The notes beneath the pieces were generated by a model. The model did no database searches, was not told the DNA's origin, and saw only the letters and a list, made by a program, of their open reading frames with translations. Source: JBICIG01 sp043101605 (lineage in GTDB: Bacteria > Planctomycetota > Phycisphaerae > Phycisphaerales > UBA1924). Taken from it: a DNA stretch of 28,754 bases. Every line of letters starts with the position of its first letter. Within the stretch, counting starts at the first letter, position 1. Both the position numbers and the translations under genes were made by a program. Positions 1-9,600 of the stretch are shown piece by piece. The stretch lies in NCBI GenBank assembly GCA_043101605.1, contig JBICIG010000002.1:1-28754 (forward strand). The letters run 5' to 3'.

Positions 1-125
1 AGCGACACCACGAACGGCGCCGTGCTCGCGTTGAACGCCTCCTCGATGTCCAAGGGCGGCAGGTCCGCACCGTTGGACATCGAGGAGGCGTTCAACGCGA
101 GCACGGCGCCGTTCGTGGTGTCGCT
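1..125. repeat. 53-bp perfect inverted repeat (foldback) at the left edge
   Basis: Bases 1-53 are the exact reverse complement of bases 73-125, with a 19-base loop at 54-72. The right arm continues directly into well-conserved tssK coding sequence, so it is the genuine copy. The left arm lies at the extreme end of the window. A 53-bp perfect hairpin inside a coding sequence, at a sequence end, is typical of a foldback chimera formed during amplification, sequencing or assembly. A natural element is less likely, because nothing about TssK would need such a palindrome. Consequence: any start codon placed in 1-53, such as the GTG at 22, is probably spurious. Confidence 0.9.
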
Positions 126-1197
126 GGGCGTGCCGCTGTTCTATGCGGGGCGTGCGAACACGATCGAGCTGGGCGAGAACGCGGACTGGCGGACGAAGAA
201 GGTGTACCGTGTCGCGGAGACCGAGCAGGCCGACGAGAACACGGGGGACAACAAGCAGCCGGTGCTGGTGCGTCGGGTGAATGCGCGGCTCATGCTGGAT
301 CGGGACGACCGGACGGACATGGATGTGCTGCCCTTGCTGAGGATCCGGCGGGACGCGTCGCAGGACGCGGGGGTTCCGCGGGTGGACCCGGAGTATGTGC
401 CGGCGTGCATGGTGCTCTCGGGGTCGTCGGATCTGGTGGCGTGGGCGCGTGAGATCGCCAACCGGGTGGAGGCGGCGCGAAAGGAACTGGTGAACCAGCT
501 CACGATGGGCGGGTTCAACCCGGACGCGATGAAGCCGGGGGGCGTGCTGAGCGTGATGAAGCTGAGCACGCTGAACCGGTTCGCGGGTCGATTGGGGACG
601 ATTGTGAATTCGGCGCGCGCGGTGGCCCCGGTGGACCTCTATCTGGAGCTGAGGGACTGCCTGGGCGAGCTGGCGGCGCTGCACCCGAACCTGGATCCGT
701 TCGAGGTGCCCGAGTACGACCATGACCGCCCGGGGCCGGCGTTCGCGGAGCTTCGGCAGAAGATCGTGTCGCACCTGAAGGTCGAGGGCGGGGAGAGTTT
801 CTGGGAGGTGCCGTTCGAGCTGTCCAACGGGGTGCTGGTGGCGAAGCTGGGGGAGGAGCACTTCGAGAAGCCCAACGACTACTTCCTGGGAATCACCTGC
901 GGAGAGGACACGCGGGCGTTGGCGGCGCTGGTGGAGAATGCCGACGAGTTCAAGCTGATGGACGAGCGGCTGATCCGGACGAGCGTGTACGGGGTGAAGC
1001 TGAAGGAGGAGCGGCACCCTCCGAATGCGCTTCCGACGCCGACGGGTCGGTCGTACTTTCGTCTGCTGCGTCACGAGAGCGGTCGGATGTGGGAACGGAT
1101 CCAGGGTGAGAAGGCGATGGCGCTGCGTTTTCCCGGGGTGGACCAGGGTCGGTTCGAGAAGGTGTCGCTGTTCATGACGATCCCGGCGGGCGGTTGA
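55..1197 (+). CDS. tssK: Type VI secretion baseplate protein TssK (5' partial)
   Basis: TssK is the trimeric cytoplasmic baseplate subunit that connects the T6SS baseplate (TssE-F-G) to the TssL-TssM membrane complex. The frame is open from the left edge to the TGA at 1195-1197. Family features include the D/L-rich stretch around 'DVLPLLRIRR', a 'VDPEYVPACMVLS' segment like the family's 'DPDFIPPCL', and the 'VDLYLELRDCLGELAAL' and 'YDHDRPGPAFAEL' stretches of the middle and C-terminal domains. About 380 residues are visible against roughly 440-450 for full-length TssK, so the N-terminal part is missing. Bases 1-53 are an inverted copy of 73-125 and should not be trusted, so the start given is simply the first in-frame codon beyond that arm. 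tssL follows after 73 bases, as in many T6SS clusters (tssK-tssL-tssM). Confidence 0.92.
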   Translation, partial: GGRSAPLDIEEAFNASTAPFVVSLGVPLFYAGRANTIELGENADWRTKKVYRVAETEQADENTGDNKQPVLVRRVNARLMLDRDDRTDMDVLPLLRIRRDASQDAGVPRVDPEYVPACMVLSGSSDLVAWAREIANRVEAARKELVNQLTMGGFNPDAMKPGGVLSVMKLSTLNRFAGRLGTIVNSARAVAPVDLYLELRDCLGELAALHPNLDPFEVPEYDHDRPGPAFAELRQKIVSHLKVEGGESFWEVPFELSNGVLVAKLGEEHFEKPNDYFLGITCGEDTRALAALVENADEFKLMDERLIRTSVYGVKLKEERHPPNALPTPTGRSYFRLLRHESGRMWERIQGEKAMALRFPGVDQGRFEKVSLFMTIPAGG

Positions 1198-1270
1198 GCC
1201 GTCGGGGCGTGGTTCGGGCGAGAGGCGGGTCCGGGGCGGTTTGCGGGGCCTTGAAGGAAGGGCGGGTTCG

Positions 1271-1978
1271 ATGAAGCTCTTGGAGGTGTGCGAGCCGCTG
1301 TTCGAGCATGTGTGCCTGCTGAATCGATCGGCGCGGCTCGGGCTGCCGGTGGAGATGCACAAGACGCGTGAGGAGTTCGAGGAGATCTTTGCGCGCATGC
1401 GTCGGAAGGCCTCGGAGGCGAACCTGGAGGGCGAGTACGAGCGGGTGCGGCTGCCGCTGGTGTATTTCGTGGACTTCATGATTCGGGAAGGGCAGCTGGA
1501 CTTTGCGCGTCAGTGGCGCGAGATGGCGCACGACGAGAACATGTACGCGGGGTACGAGCATTTCTGGGATCTGCTCGACGAGACGCTGGCCGACCAGAGC
1601 CGGGGGGCGGTCGAGCGGCTGAGCGTGTTCTATGTGTGCATCGGGCTGGGGTTCACGGGGATCAACATGGGGCAGCCGGAGCTGCTGCGGAAGAAGATGA
1701 TGGAGATCAGCTCGCGGATCCGCTCGATGATCGACAACGACGACAAGGCGCGGATCTGTCCGGAGGCGTACGAGCACACGGACACGAGCGATCTGGTGCA
1801 GCCGCCGGGTCGGAGCATCGCGGTGATCGTGGTGGCGCTGGTGGTCCTGATCGGGGTTCTGCTGGCGGGGAACGCGTACCTGTACCTGTCGCGGTCGTCG
1901 GCGATGCGTGCTTCGCTGACGACGCTGGAGTCTCCGGACGGCGGCTCGGCGTCGGCGTCGGGCGAGGAAGGGGAGTGA
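1271..1978 (+). CDS. tssL: Type VI secretion inner-membrane protein TssL (DotU family)
   Basis: TssL is an inner-membrane T6SS subunit that pairs with TssM and recruits the baseplate through its cytoplasmic helical domain. The 235-residue product has a helical N-terminal DotU domain, including the family signature 'FYVCIGLGFTGIN' from about residue 120. A single C-terminal membrane span lies at about residues 182-207 and is followed by a 28-residue Ser/Gly/Glu tail. There is no OmpA-like peptidoglycan-binding extension, so this is the short TssL form. ATG 1271 was chosen because an AAGGAAG-like ribosome site lies about 10 bases upstream and the family alignment begins here ('MKLLEVCEPLFEHV'); an in-frame upstream GTG at 1241 would add ten unconserved residues. 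It stops 4 bases before tssM, so the two are probably translationally coupled. Confidence 0.95.
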   Translation: MKLLEVCEPLFEHVCLLNRSARLGLPVEMHKTREEFEEIFARMRRKASEANLEGEYERVRLPLVYFVDFMIREGQLDFARQWREMAHDENMYAGYEHFWDLLDETLADQSRGAVERLSVFYVCIGLGFTGINMGQPELLRKKMMEISSRIRSMIDNDDKARICPEAYEHTDTSDLVQPPGRSIAVIVVALVVLIGVLLAGNAYLYLSRSSAMRASLTTLESPDGGSASASGEEGE

Positions 1979-1982
1979 GCCC

Positions 1983-4900
1983 GTGCAGAGCCTGATCGGT
2001 CGATTCGTGGAGCTTCCGATGTCCGCCCGGATCGGCCTGGCGGTGGTGAGCGGGGGGCTGGTCGTGGGACTGGCGATGGCGTTCCCGCGGTACCTGTGGC
2101 TGATCGTGATCGCGGTGGCGGTCGCGGGGCTGGTGGTGCTGGGGTTCCAGGCGTTCATGAAGTGGCGGGACAAGAAGAAGTCCAAGCCCTTCGAGGAGAA
2201 GCTCAAGCAGCAGGGGGCGGGGAGCCCCTCGGGGGTGTCGGGGGTCGAGGCGAAGGCGCGACTGGACGACATGCGCCGCAAGTTCGAGCAGGGGGTTTCG
2301 ACCTTCCGCGAGCACGGAAAGGACATGTACTCGCTGCCGTGGTATGCGTTGGTGGGCGAGCCCGGGTCGGGGAAGACCGAGGCGATCCGGCACTGCAATG
2401 TCGGCTTCCCGCCGGGGCTGCAGGACCGTCTGCAGGGCACGGGCGGCACGGTGAACATGCACTGGTGGTTCACCAACTACGCGGTGGTGCTGGACACGGC
2501 CGGTCGGCTGATGTTCGAGGAGGTGCAGCCGGGCAAGACCAACGAGTGGCGTGAGTTTCTGAGGCTGCTGAAGCAGTCGCGGCCAAATTGCCCGATCAAC
2601 GGGCTGCTGCTGGTGATCCCGGTGGACAGCCTTATCGAGGACACCGCCGACCAGATCCACGCCAAGGGCGGGCGGATCGCCGAGCAGTTGGATGTGATCC
2701 AGAAGGCTCTGGGAGTGCGTTTCCCGGTGTTCGTGGTGATCACCAAGTCGGACCGGATCAGCGGGTTCCGCTCGTTCTTCAAAGACCTGGACGACCCGGT
2801 GATCTCGCAGCAGATCCTGGGGTGGTCGAACCCGGACGATCTGGATGCTCCGTTCCGGCCGGAACTGGTGGACCAGCATCTTGAGCAGGTGGCCGAGCGG
2901 CTGCGCCGGAAGCGTCTTGGGCTGCTGATGGACCCGGTGCACCGGGACGATCCGCTGGACGGGAAGCGGATCGACGAGGTGGATTCGCTGTACGCGTTCC
3001 CGGACAACCTTCTGAAGATCGCGCCGCGGCTGCGGCAGTATCTGGAGATGATCTTCGTGCCGGGCGAGTGGTCGTCGCGGCCGCTGTTCCTGCGCGGGAT
3101 CTATTTCACGAGCTCGATGCAGGAGGGAACGGAGCTCGACGCGACGCTGGCCGAGGCGCTGGGGATCGAGGTGGATCAGCTGCCGGGCGGGAAGCCGTGG
3201 GAGCGGAGCAGTTCGTACTTCCTGCGCGACCTGTTCATGTCGAAGGTGTTCAAGGAGCGCGGGCTGGTGACGAACGCGACGAACGCGCGTCAGCAGCAGA
3301 AGCGTCGGCGTTCGATCGTGGTGGGGACGGGGATCGCGGCGGTGCTGGCGATGATCGGGGTGACCTGGTTCTCGAGCGGGAGCCTGGAGGACTCGATCGG
3401 TTCGCGGAGTGATTTCTGGGAGGATCTCTCGGGGTATGTGCGGGACAAGCGGGAGATCAACGAGCTGGGGATTCTGTACAAGCAGGGGGACCGGTACTTC
3501 TGGGACGGGTCGGGGGTGCCGACGGATGAGAACAACAACCAGGTGACCTTCGACGGCGAGTCGCTGACGCTGGCGCAGATCCCGGTGGAGACGATGGAGC
3601 GTGCGAAGGCGGACGCGGAGTCGCCGCCGATCACGCCGCTGCCTTTCCGCCCGGTGGCGTGGGCAACGGACACGGATGTGTTCAGCAAGCAGGTGCCGGC
3701 GCACGCGGCGGTGTTCGAGCAGATGGTGCTCGGGCCGGTGGTGAACGCGGCGCGGTCGCGGATGGTCGCGATCAAGGATCGCCCGGACCAGTGGGACGAC
3801 TCGGCGACGGCGGCGCTGGTCGAACTCGTCAAGCTTGAGCGAGCGCGGGAGGGGGGCGGGGAGCTGATCCGGCTTCGCCCGCTGGTGCTGTTTGCGGCGC
3901 GTGACAATCAAGATCCGAGCGCGATCGAAGCGGCCGATGGAACGGATCCCGAGGCAGAGATCGCGCAGCTCCAGGAGGTACTGGACTGGACCTACACCGA
4001 GGGCGGGGCGGAGTGGCCGCCGAACTCGGTTCTGTACGGCGGGGCCGGGCAGGATCCGCTGCTGGCGGGGCTGGACGGGCTGTCGAACAACTGGCAGAGC
4101 CGGGCGACGGGCGAGGGCGGCAAGCTCACGGAGATGACCGAACTCGGGTCGGCGGTGGAGGCGTTTGCGTCGGCCGAGCAGAGGCTGTTCGCGTGGCCCG
4201 GTTTCGCAGGCGTCGAGACGGTCGCGGCGTTCGCCGAGCGGCGGGGCGAGTGGGACCGTCTGTATGACGGCACGGATCAGGGGGCGGTGGCGTCGTTGAC
4301 GGGCGCCGGGGCGCGCTTGAACAACGCCGTGACGGAGTGGGTCGCGGCGCGGCTCGATGAAGGCGGCGTGAGCGGGCTGATTGCTGCGGCGTCGGACGAG
4401 ATTCTGGCCGGGGCCGGGCGTGATCGCGAAGCGTTGGTCGGGGCGATGGGGGGCGAAGACGCGGAGTTGAACGAGCGGCTTGGCGGCTTTGCCGGGGCGC
4501 TCTCGGAGCGGTTCGGGTCCTCGCAGAGCCGTGCGCAGGAGAGCCTGTCGGGGGTGAAGGCGACGCTGGAATCGCCCGCCGGGCAGATGCTGCGCAAGGC
4601 GCCGGGAGGGACGGTGCGTCCGTTCCAGCAGCGGCTGGCGCTCTACAGAATCGCCGATGGTGCGCTGCACGCGCAGGTGTCGGTGCCTTCGCTGAGCGAT
4701 GTGCCGGATCAGCTGACCGCGGCGACGGAGGCGGATCGGCGTTTGCGCGGCGAGGTGACGCAGGCTGTCGGCGGGGAAGCGCCGGCGGGGACGCCCCTGG
4801 CGAGCGCGGTCGGCGTGACGCAGACGGCGCTGGCGGCGGCGCACCGGCACCGGCTGTACCTGGTTGGCGATGCGGCGCTGTCGCTGCTCGAGCCCGAGGG

Positions 4901-6572
4901 GGCGGGGGGCGATGGGCGGGGGTTGCGTGAGCGGGCGATCGAGCTGGTGTCGCAGTTGGTGGCGCAGCGTGCGGCGGGCCGGGACACGACCGATCGTCCG
5001 TATGCGACGGCGCGGCTGCCGTTCTCGCGGGACTTCGATGAGGACGGCAAGCCGCTGGACGCGCGGTATCACCCGGGCGCGGCGCGGGACATGCTCGGCG
5101 CGATGGAGTCGCTGGAGCAGAGCCTGTTGACCGATGGATCGGCGGGCGGGCCGCTGATCGGCGAGCCGAGCCTGGCCAAGCGTTTTGAGTCGATCGATGA
5201 CGCGGTGGCCGGGTGGCGCGATGCGTACGAGCGGTACTGGGCGCTCGAGGTGCTCGGCGGGTTCGAGACGCGGATGCCGACGGCGAGCGACGCGGCGGCG
5301 GGGCCCTGGCAGGATGTCCGGCGCGGGCTGATGTCGATCCGGACGGGCGATGTCAACGACGCGATCGAGGATCTTTCGGAGTGGGGGATCGAGGCGTTGT
5401 CGGCGCTCCCGGCGCGGGCGGACGGGACGCAGCGGCCCGAGGTGCGTGAGGCGGCGACGAGCTATCGCGACATGAACGATGCGCTGCGCCGGTCGCAGAC
5501 GGGGCTGAGCCGGTACGAACTGGCGCTCGGTGAGGCGTTGCGGGCTTGGCAGTCGCTGCCGGCGGATGTGCCCGCGGCGCGGAGCCAACTCGGGGCGCTC
5601 GAGCCCTCGGTGTTCGCCGATGTGTACCTGGGTCAGGACGAGGGGGTGTACTCGGGGAACCCGGATGTGCCTTCGAAGGTGCGGTACTGGGACGAGGTGG
5701 TGATGCTGGCGCTGCGCTCTCTGGGCGACAGCGCGCAGCAGAGCGCGAGCCGGGACCGCGACTTCGTGCTGTCGCGCGGTCGGAAGTTCCCGCTGTGCGC
5801 CGATGCGACCGAGTCGATGGGCGTGGAGGAGATGAGCGAGGTGATCCGCGTGGCGGGGCGACTTCGGCGCGGGAGTTGGGGGAGCGGCGGGGGCGGCGAG
5901 ACCATCGCACGCGGCGGGAGGATCGACGGCTGGGACGAGGTGAACGAGGCGCTCGAGCGGATCGGCGGGCAGAACGCGCTGGCGGGCGATCGGGCCTGGT
6001 TCGAGGAGCGTCTGTGGCCGGTGGTGGATCTTTTCCTGGATGCGAGCGGTGATGTGGTGGTGCCGTCGTGGTCGCCGGTGATCCTGTCGGGCGAGGCGAA
6101 CCGGAGCGGCTCGATCGTGCGTGAGCTCCTTCTGACCGACTCGACGGGTGAAGCGATCGTGAACCGCGGGCCGCAGGGCCGGCCGCTGAGCAACCAGCGC
6201 GGCACGCTGAACTCGCAGCAGCGGGAGGCGTGGGAGGGTCTGTCGCGGACGATGAATCCGGCGGGGTCGGACCGGCTGGTGGTGCGGATGTTCCAGTACA
6301 CGATGACCGGCGAGAACGCCGAGCAGCAGGAGCCGCTGGACACTTTCGAAGTGAGCGGCGGTTGGTCGGTGCTCCGGCTGATGTTCAACAGTTCGGGTCG
6401 TGCCGAGCTTCTGTCGGACCCGGAGGGCGTCATCGCGGTGCCGATCCCGTTCGAGTATGCGGGGAGCACTTATCAGTATCGGCTCGGCGTGAAGTTCCCG
6501 GGGCGGGCGACGCCGGATCCGGCGAAGTGGCCCCGGACGCTGGACTGGCCGCGTTCGGGCGGTGGCGGCTGA
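1983..6572 (+). CDS. tssM: Type VI secretion membrane-complex protein TssM (IcmF family)
   Basis: TssM spans the inner membrane and periplasm and forms the channel of the T6SS membrane complex with TssL. Two N-terminal membrane spans (about residues 17-34 and 38-57) are followed by a cytoplasmic NTPase-like domain. That domain has a Walker A 'GEPGSGKT' (residues 125-132, Lys131), an Asp-containing 'VVLDTAGR' (Asp171) and a G4-like 'TKSD' (254-257). A third span at about 444-462 leads into a large periplasmic region, ending in the IcmF C-terminal beta-rich domain ('GWSVLRLMF', 'WPRTLDWP'). The GTG start is 4 bases after the tssL stop, with a purine-rich AGGAAGGGGAG site overlapping the end of tssL. 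The 1529-residue length exceeds the usual 1100-1300, with the extra length in the periplasmic part. The C-terminus is a short Ser-Gly run. Confidence 0.96.
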   Translation: MQSLIGRFVELPMSARIGLAVVSGGLVVGLAMAFPRYLWLIVIAVAVAGLVVLGFQAFMKWRDKKKSKPFEEKLKQQGAGSPSGVSGVEAKARLDDMRRKFEQGVSTFREHGKDMYSLPWYALVGEPGSGKTEAIRHCNVGFPPGLQDRLQGTGGTVNMHWWFTNYAVVLDTAGRLMFEEVQPGKTNEWREFLRLLKQSRPNCPINGLLLVIPVDSLIEDTADQIHAKGGRIAEQLDVIQKALGVRFPVFVVITKSDRISGFRSFFKDLDDPVISQQILGWSNPDDLDAPFRPELVDQHLEQVAERLRRKRLGLLMDPVHRDDPLDGKRIDEVDSLYAFPDNLLKIAPRLRQYLEMIFVPGEWSSRPLFLRGIYFTSSMQEGTELDATLAEALGIEVDQLPGGKPWERSSSYFLRDLFMSKVFKERGLVTNATNARQQQKRRRSIVVGTGIAAVLAMIGVTWFSSGSLEDSIGSRSDFWEDLSGYVRDKREINELGILYKQGDRYFWDGSGVPTDENNNQVTFDGESLTLAQIPVETMERAKADAESPPITPLPFRPVAWATDTDVFSKQVPAHAAVFEQMVLGPVVNAARSRMVAIKDRPDQWDDSATAALVELVKLERAREGGGELIRLRPLVLFAARDNQDPSAIEAADGTDPEAEIAQLQEVLDWTYTEGGAEWPPNSVLYGGAGQDPLLAGLDGLSNNWQSRATGEGGKLTEMTELGSAVEAFASAEQRLFAWPGFAGVETVAAFAERRGEWDRLYDGTDQGAVASLTGAGARLNNAVTEWVAARLDEGGVSGLIAAASDEILAGAGRDREALVGAMGGEDAELNERLGGFAGALSERFGSSQSRAQESLSGVKATLESPAGQMLRKAPGGTVRPFQQRLALYRIADGALHAQVSVPSLSDVPDQLTAATEADRRLRGEVTQAVGGEAPAGTPLASAVGVTQTALAAAHRHRLYLVGDAALSLLEPEGAGGDGRGLRERAIELVSQLVAQRAAGRDTTDRPYATARLPFSRDFDEDGKPLDARYHPGAARDMLGAMESLEQSLLTDGSAGGPLIGEPSLAKRFESIDDAVAGWRDAYERYWALEVLGGFETRMPTASDAAAGPWQDVRRGLMSIRTGDVNDAIEDLSEWGIEALSALPARADGTQRPEVREAATSYRDMNDALRRSQTGLSRYELALGEALRAWQSLPADVPAARSQLGALEPSVFADVYLGQDEGVYSGNPDVPSKVRYWDEVVMLALRSLGDSAQQSASRDRDFVLSRGRKFPLCADATESMGVEEMSEVIRVAGRLRRGSWGSGGGGETIARGGRIDGWDEVNEALERIGGQNALAGDRAWFEERLWPVVDLFLDASGDVVVPSWSPVILSGEANRSGSIVRELLLTDSTGEAIVNRGPQGRPLSNQRGTLNSQQREAWEGLSRTMNPAGSDRLVVRMFQYTMTGENAEQQEPLDTFEVSGGWSVLRLMFNSSGRAELLSDPEGVIAVPIPFEYAGSTYQYRLGVKFPGRATPDPAKWPRTLDWPRSGGGG

Positions 6573-6634
6573 CGGGTTTGAGTTTCGCGGGTTGGGCGGA
6601 TCGGGTGGTCGGGCGATCGATCGGGCGCGAGTCC

Positions 6635-6641
6635 AGGAAGG
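6635..6641 (+). promoter_or_regulatory. Ribosome binding site that bears on the start of the TagF/FGE gene
   Basis: AGGAAGG lies immediately 5' of the ATG at 6642, leaving no spacer. The in-frame GTG at 6651 is 9 bases downstream of it, a normal distance. The protein may therefore start at residue 4 of the longer reading (Val read as fMet). Nothing conserved is lost, because the TagF similarity begins near residue 17. Confidence 0.55.
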
Positions 6642-9600
6642 ATGAGCCGCGTGCGGGATGGATCGGGCGAGAACGGCGGCGGGAAGACCGAGCTGTACCT
6701 GGCGGTCTTCGGGAAGCACCCGGGGTGGAACGACCACATCGACGACCAGGGCGTTGAGACGGGCGAACTCGCGGAGCTGAAGCGGCAGCTTTACCTCGAC
6801 GGAATCGGCGGGAACATCGACGCGGGGACCTGGGACGGGCAGACCGACGCGGACCATCTCGATGGCTTTGCGCATGTGTTCGTGGCGCGGCGCCGCGGGT
6901 GGGTGATCGGCGGGCGGATGTGGGCATCTACCGATGGAAAGGGCCGCAGCCGCTACCCCATGATCGTGTGCGTGCAGGTGCCGGAGTCGAAGCTGTCGTG
7001 GCTGTGCACCGAGGGGCTGCTGCGGCTGGAGGATCTCGAGGAAGAGTTCAAGTCCGAGCAGGACGCGGCGGGGGTGATCGCGGCGGCGGACCGGGCGCGG
7101 AGCGATCTGCGGCAGCGGATCGGGGAAGCGCCGCGCGAGACCGCGTCGGCGACGACCGCAACGCGGCGGCTGGCCGACAGCGAGGCGATGGGCCCGGATC
7201 GGCTGGGCATGCACCGGCTGCTGTACCAGATGGAGCGGGAAGCGTCGGCGTTTGTGGCGTGGCGGACGAGTTCGATCGCGGTGGACGAGGCGCGGGGGCA
7301 GGCGATCCGCGTGCCGCGCGTGTCGGGGACGGTCGACGACGGGATCGAGTCGTGGCTGCGGTTCTGCCAGGAGCACTTGCGGCCGCAGGCTTCGGTGCTG
7401 GTGGTGGCTCCGCGTGAGCGTGGGTGGGTGGATCTTCTGATCGGGCCGACGACGCCGAAGGAGATGGCGTGTCTGCTGGCGGGCACGGAGTCGATGCCGC
7501 TGGTGACGCGGGTGCCGTACACGATCGATGATTCGTTCCGCGACGAAGCGAACGCGTTGATCGATCGGGAGGCGTCGAAGTCGGTGACGCCGGCGGCCGA
7601 GCCCTCGCACCGGGCGGAGTTGCGGTCGGCGGTGGAGCGGATCTCCAAGGCGGCGCGGGGCGGGGCGGGGGCGAGCCGGTCGAAACTGATCATCGGAGGC
7701 GTGCTCGCGACGGCGCTGCTGTTCGCGCTGGCGATGCTGGCGTTGTCGTTCGCGGGGGGCGGGTCGAAGGACAAGGACGAAGCGGAGTCTCCCGCGGCTT
7801 CGGAGGCCAAGCGCACGCCGCCGGCGAAGACCTCGGGCCCATCGGTGTCGCGTTCGCCCTCGGACCCGGTGAGCTTCGGCGAGGCCGAGCGCGCCGAGTG
7901 GGCGCGGTGGTGCACCGAGTACAACGACTGGGTGCTGCCCTTGGACTCGGCGGCGGGGGGGACGGTCGTTGCCGAGGACGCGTACCTGCGTGAGCGGCTG
8001 CTTGAGCCGATGCGGGCCGAACTCGACGCGCTGGACCCGAGGCGTGCGACGCGTGCTTCGGTGCGGAGCATCGAGCGGCTGGCGGCGCAGCCGCCGAGCG
8101 ATGTGCAGACGGTCGAGGGCAAGGAGCGCATGGACGCGGCGCTCGGGCAGCTAGATCGGTTGAAGGAGGCGTTGTCGCCCGGGGCGTGGGGTGTGCGGGG
8201 GCGGGCGTTGGAGCTTGCCGAGCGATTCGAGTCGCGGGGGGCGGAGTCTCTGTCGGCGGAACTCCGCGGGGCGTCCGAGGCGATCTCGTTCGAGGACGGC
8301 GCGGCGCTGCCCGGGGCGATCGAGCGGCTGATGGCGCGCGTTGACGCCGCGTCGGGGCTGGATGAACTGCTGGCGCGCGGCGAATCGGCGGCGGCGGCGA
8401 TCGAGGCGTCGGGCGATGCGGTCGCCGGCGGGGCCGGGGAATCGTTAGACGCGGCCCTGGCGGAGATCGACTCGCTGGAAGAAGCCGGGCAGAGCGAGAC
8501 GCGTCAGCGTCTGGAGTCGCGTGTCTCGGCGATGGAATCGGCGGCGGCGTTCGTGGGATCGACCTGGGAGCAGGTCGACAGCGAGCAGTTGCACGCCTCT
8601 GAAGACTGGGCGCGGTTGCGCGGGCGCGAGGCCGACGGGGCGCTGCTGCGTGAGTGGATGGCCCTCGCGTCGGAGGACCGGTTCCGGATGCTGCCCGACG
8701 GGGAGGATCCTCGGCAGGGGTGGGGTGCTTCGGGGCGGATCGGAGTGCTCCGCGCGCAGATCGCGTCGCTGATTCAGAATGCGACGAGCGACGGGGCGCG
8801 GGAGGAGTACGGCTCGGCCGCGGAGGCTCTGGGCGTGCTGGATGCGCAGATCGAGGAGCTGGGGTCGCTGCGTTGGACGGTCGCCAGTCGGGACCGGATC
8901 GAGACGGGCATCGCGGAGGTGGACGCGGAGGTCGATGGGCTGGCGCGGTTCGTCGAGCGTTCGCAGCGGGCGGCGGCGGCGTCGTTTGAAGAGTATGTCC
9001 AGAGCGTGCGTGCGGCCGAGTCGGCGACGGGATCGGCGGTGCTGAACGAGGCGTGGCGCCAGCGCCGCAACGAACTTCTGGCACGGTTCCGGGACGCGGC
9101 GCAGCGTCACCAGTTGCAGGATGCGGTCGAGCGGCTCGAGGACGACCTCGGGGCGATCGATGCCGCGTTCGTGCGTGCCGAGACAATCGGCGAAGTGCCG
9201 GGCGTGGTGGACGCGGCGATGGCGCGTCGGTTGTTCGGCGAGCGGCGAGAATCGGCGATCGCACAGGTGTTGGGGTCGCTCGCGTGGGAAGGGGAGGGCT
9301 TTGCCGGCGTGGATGCATCGGCGCTCGAGCAGGCGGGGGGATCGTTCGAGACATGGGTCGGGCGGCTGCGCGGATCGCTGGAACTGGCCGCGGAGGTGGA
9401 CGGGCGGCTAGGGCTCGGGGAGCCGCTCGGCGGGCGCGATGATCGTGGGTCGCTGGTGTCGGCGTACGAGCGGCTGGGACGGCCGGAGGACGGCTGGACG
9501 GCGTCGGCGCTGTCGCCGAGACTGAGCGAGCGCGTCGACGCGATGGAAGCGGTCGCCGGGATCTCTGAGCCCGCGGCGTTGATCCGCGCGGGGCTCGAGG

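Noticed and set aside
22..54. GTG at 22 as the tssK start
   Set aside because: It lies inside the inverted copy (1-53) of downstream tssK sequence, has no ribosome site, and would give a protein lacking the conserved N-terminal domain.
1707..7610. 1967-codon open frame on the minus strand opposite tssM and the TagF/FGE gene
   Set aside because: Its product is almost entirely Arg/Pro/His/Leu with no recognisable domain, and it runs antisense to clearly homologous tssM coding sequence. Long antisense frames are expected in DNA this GC-rich.
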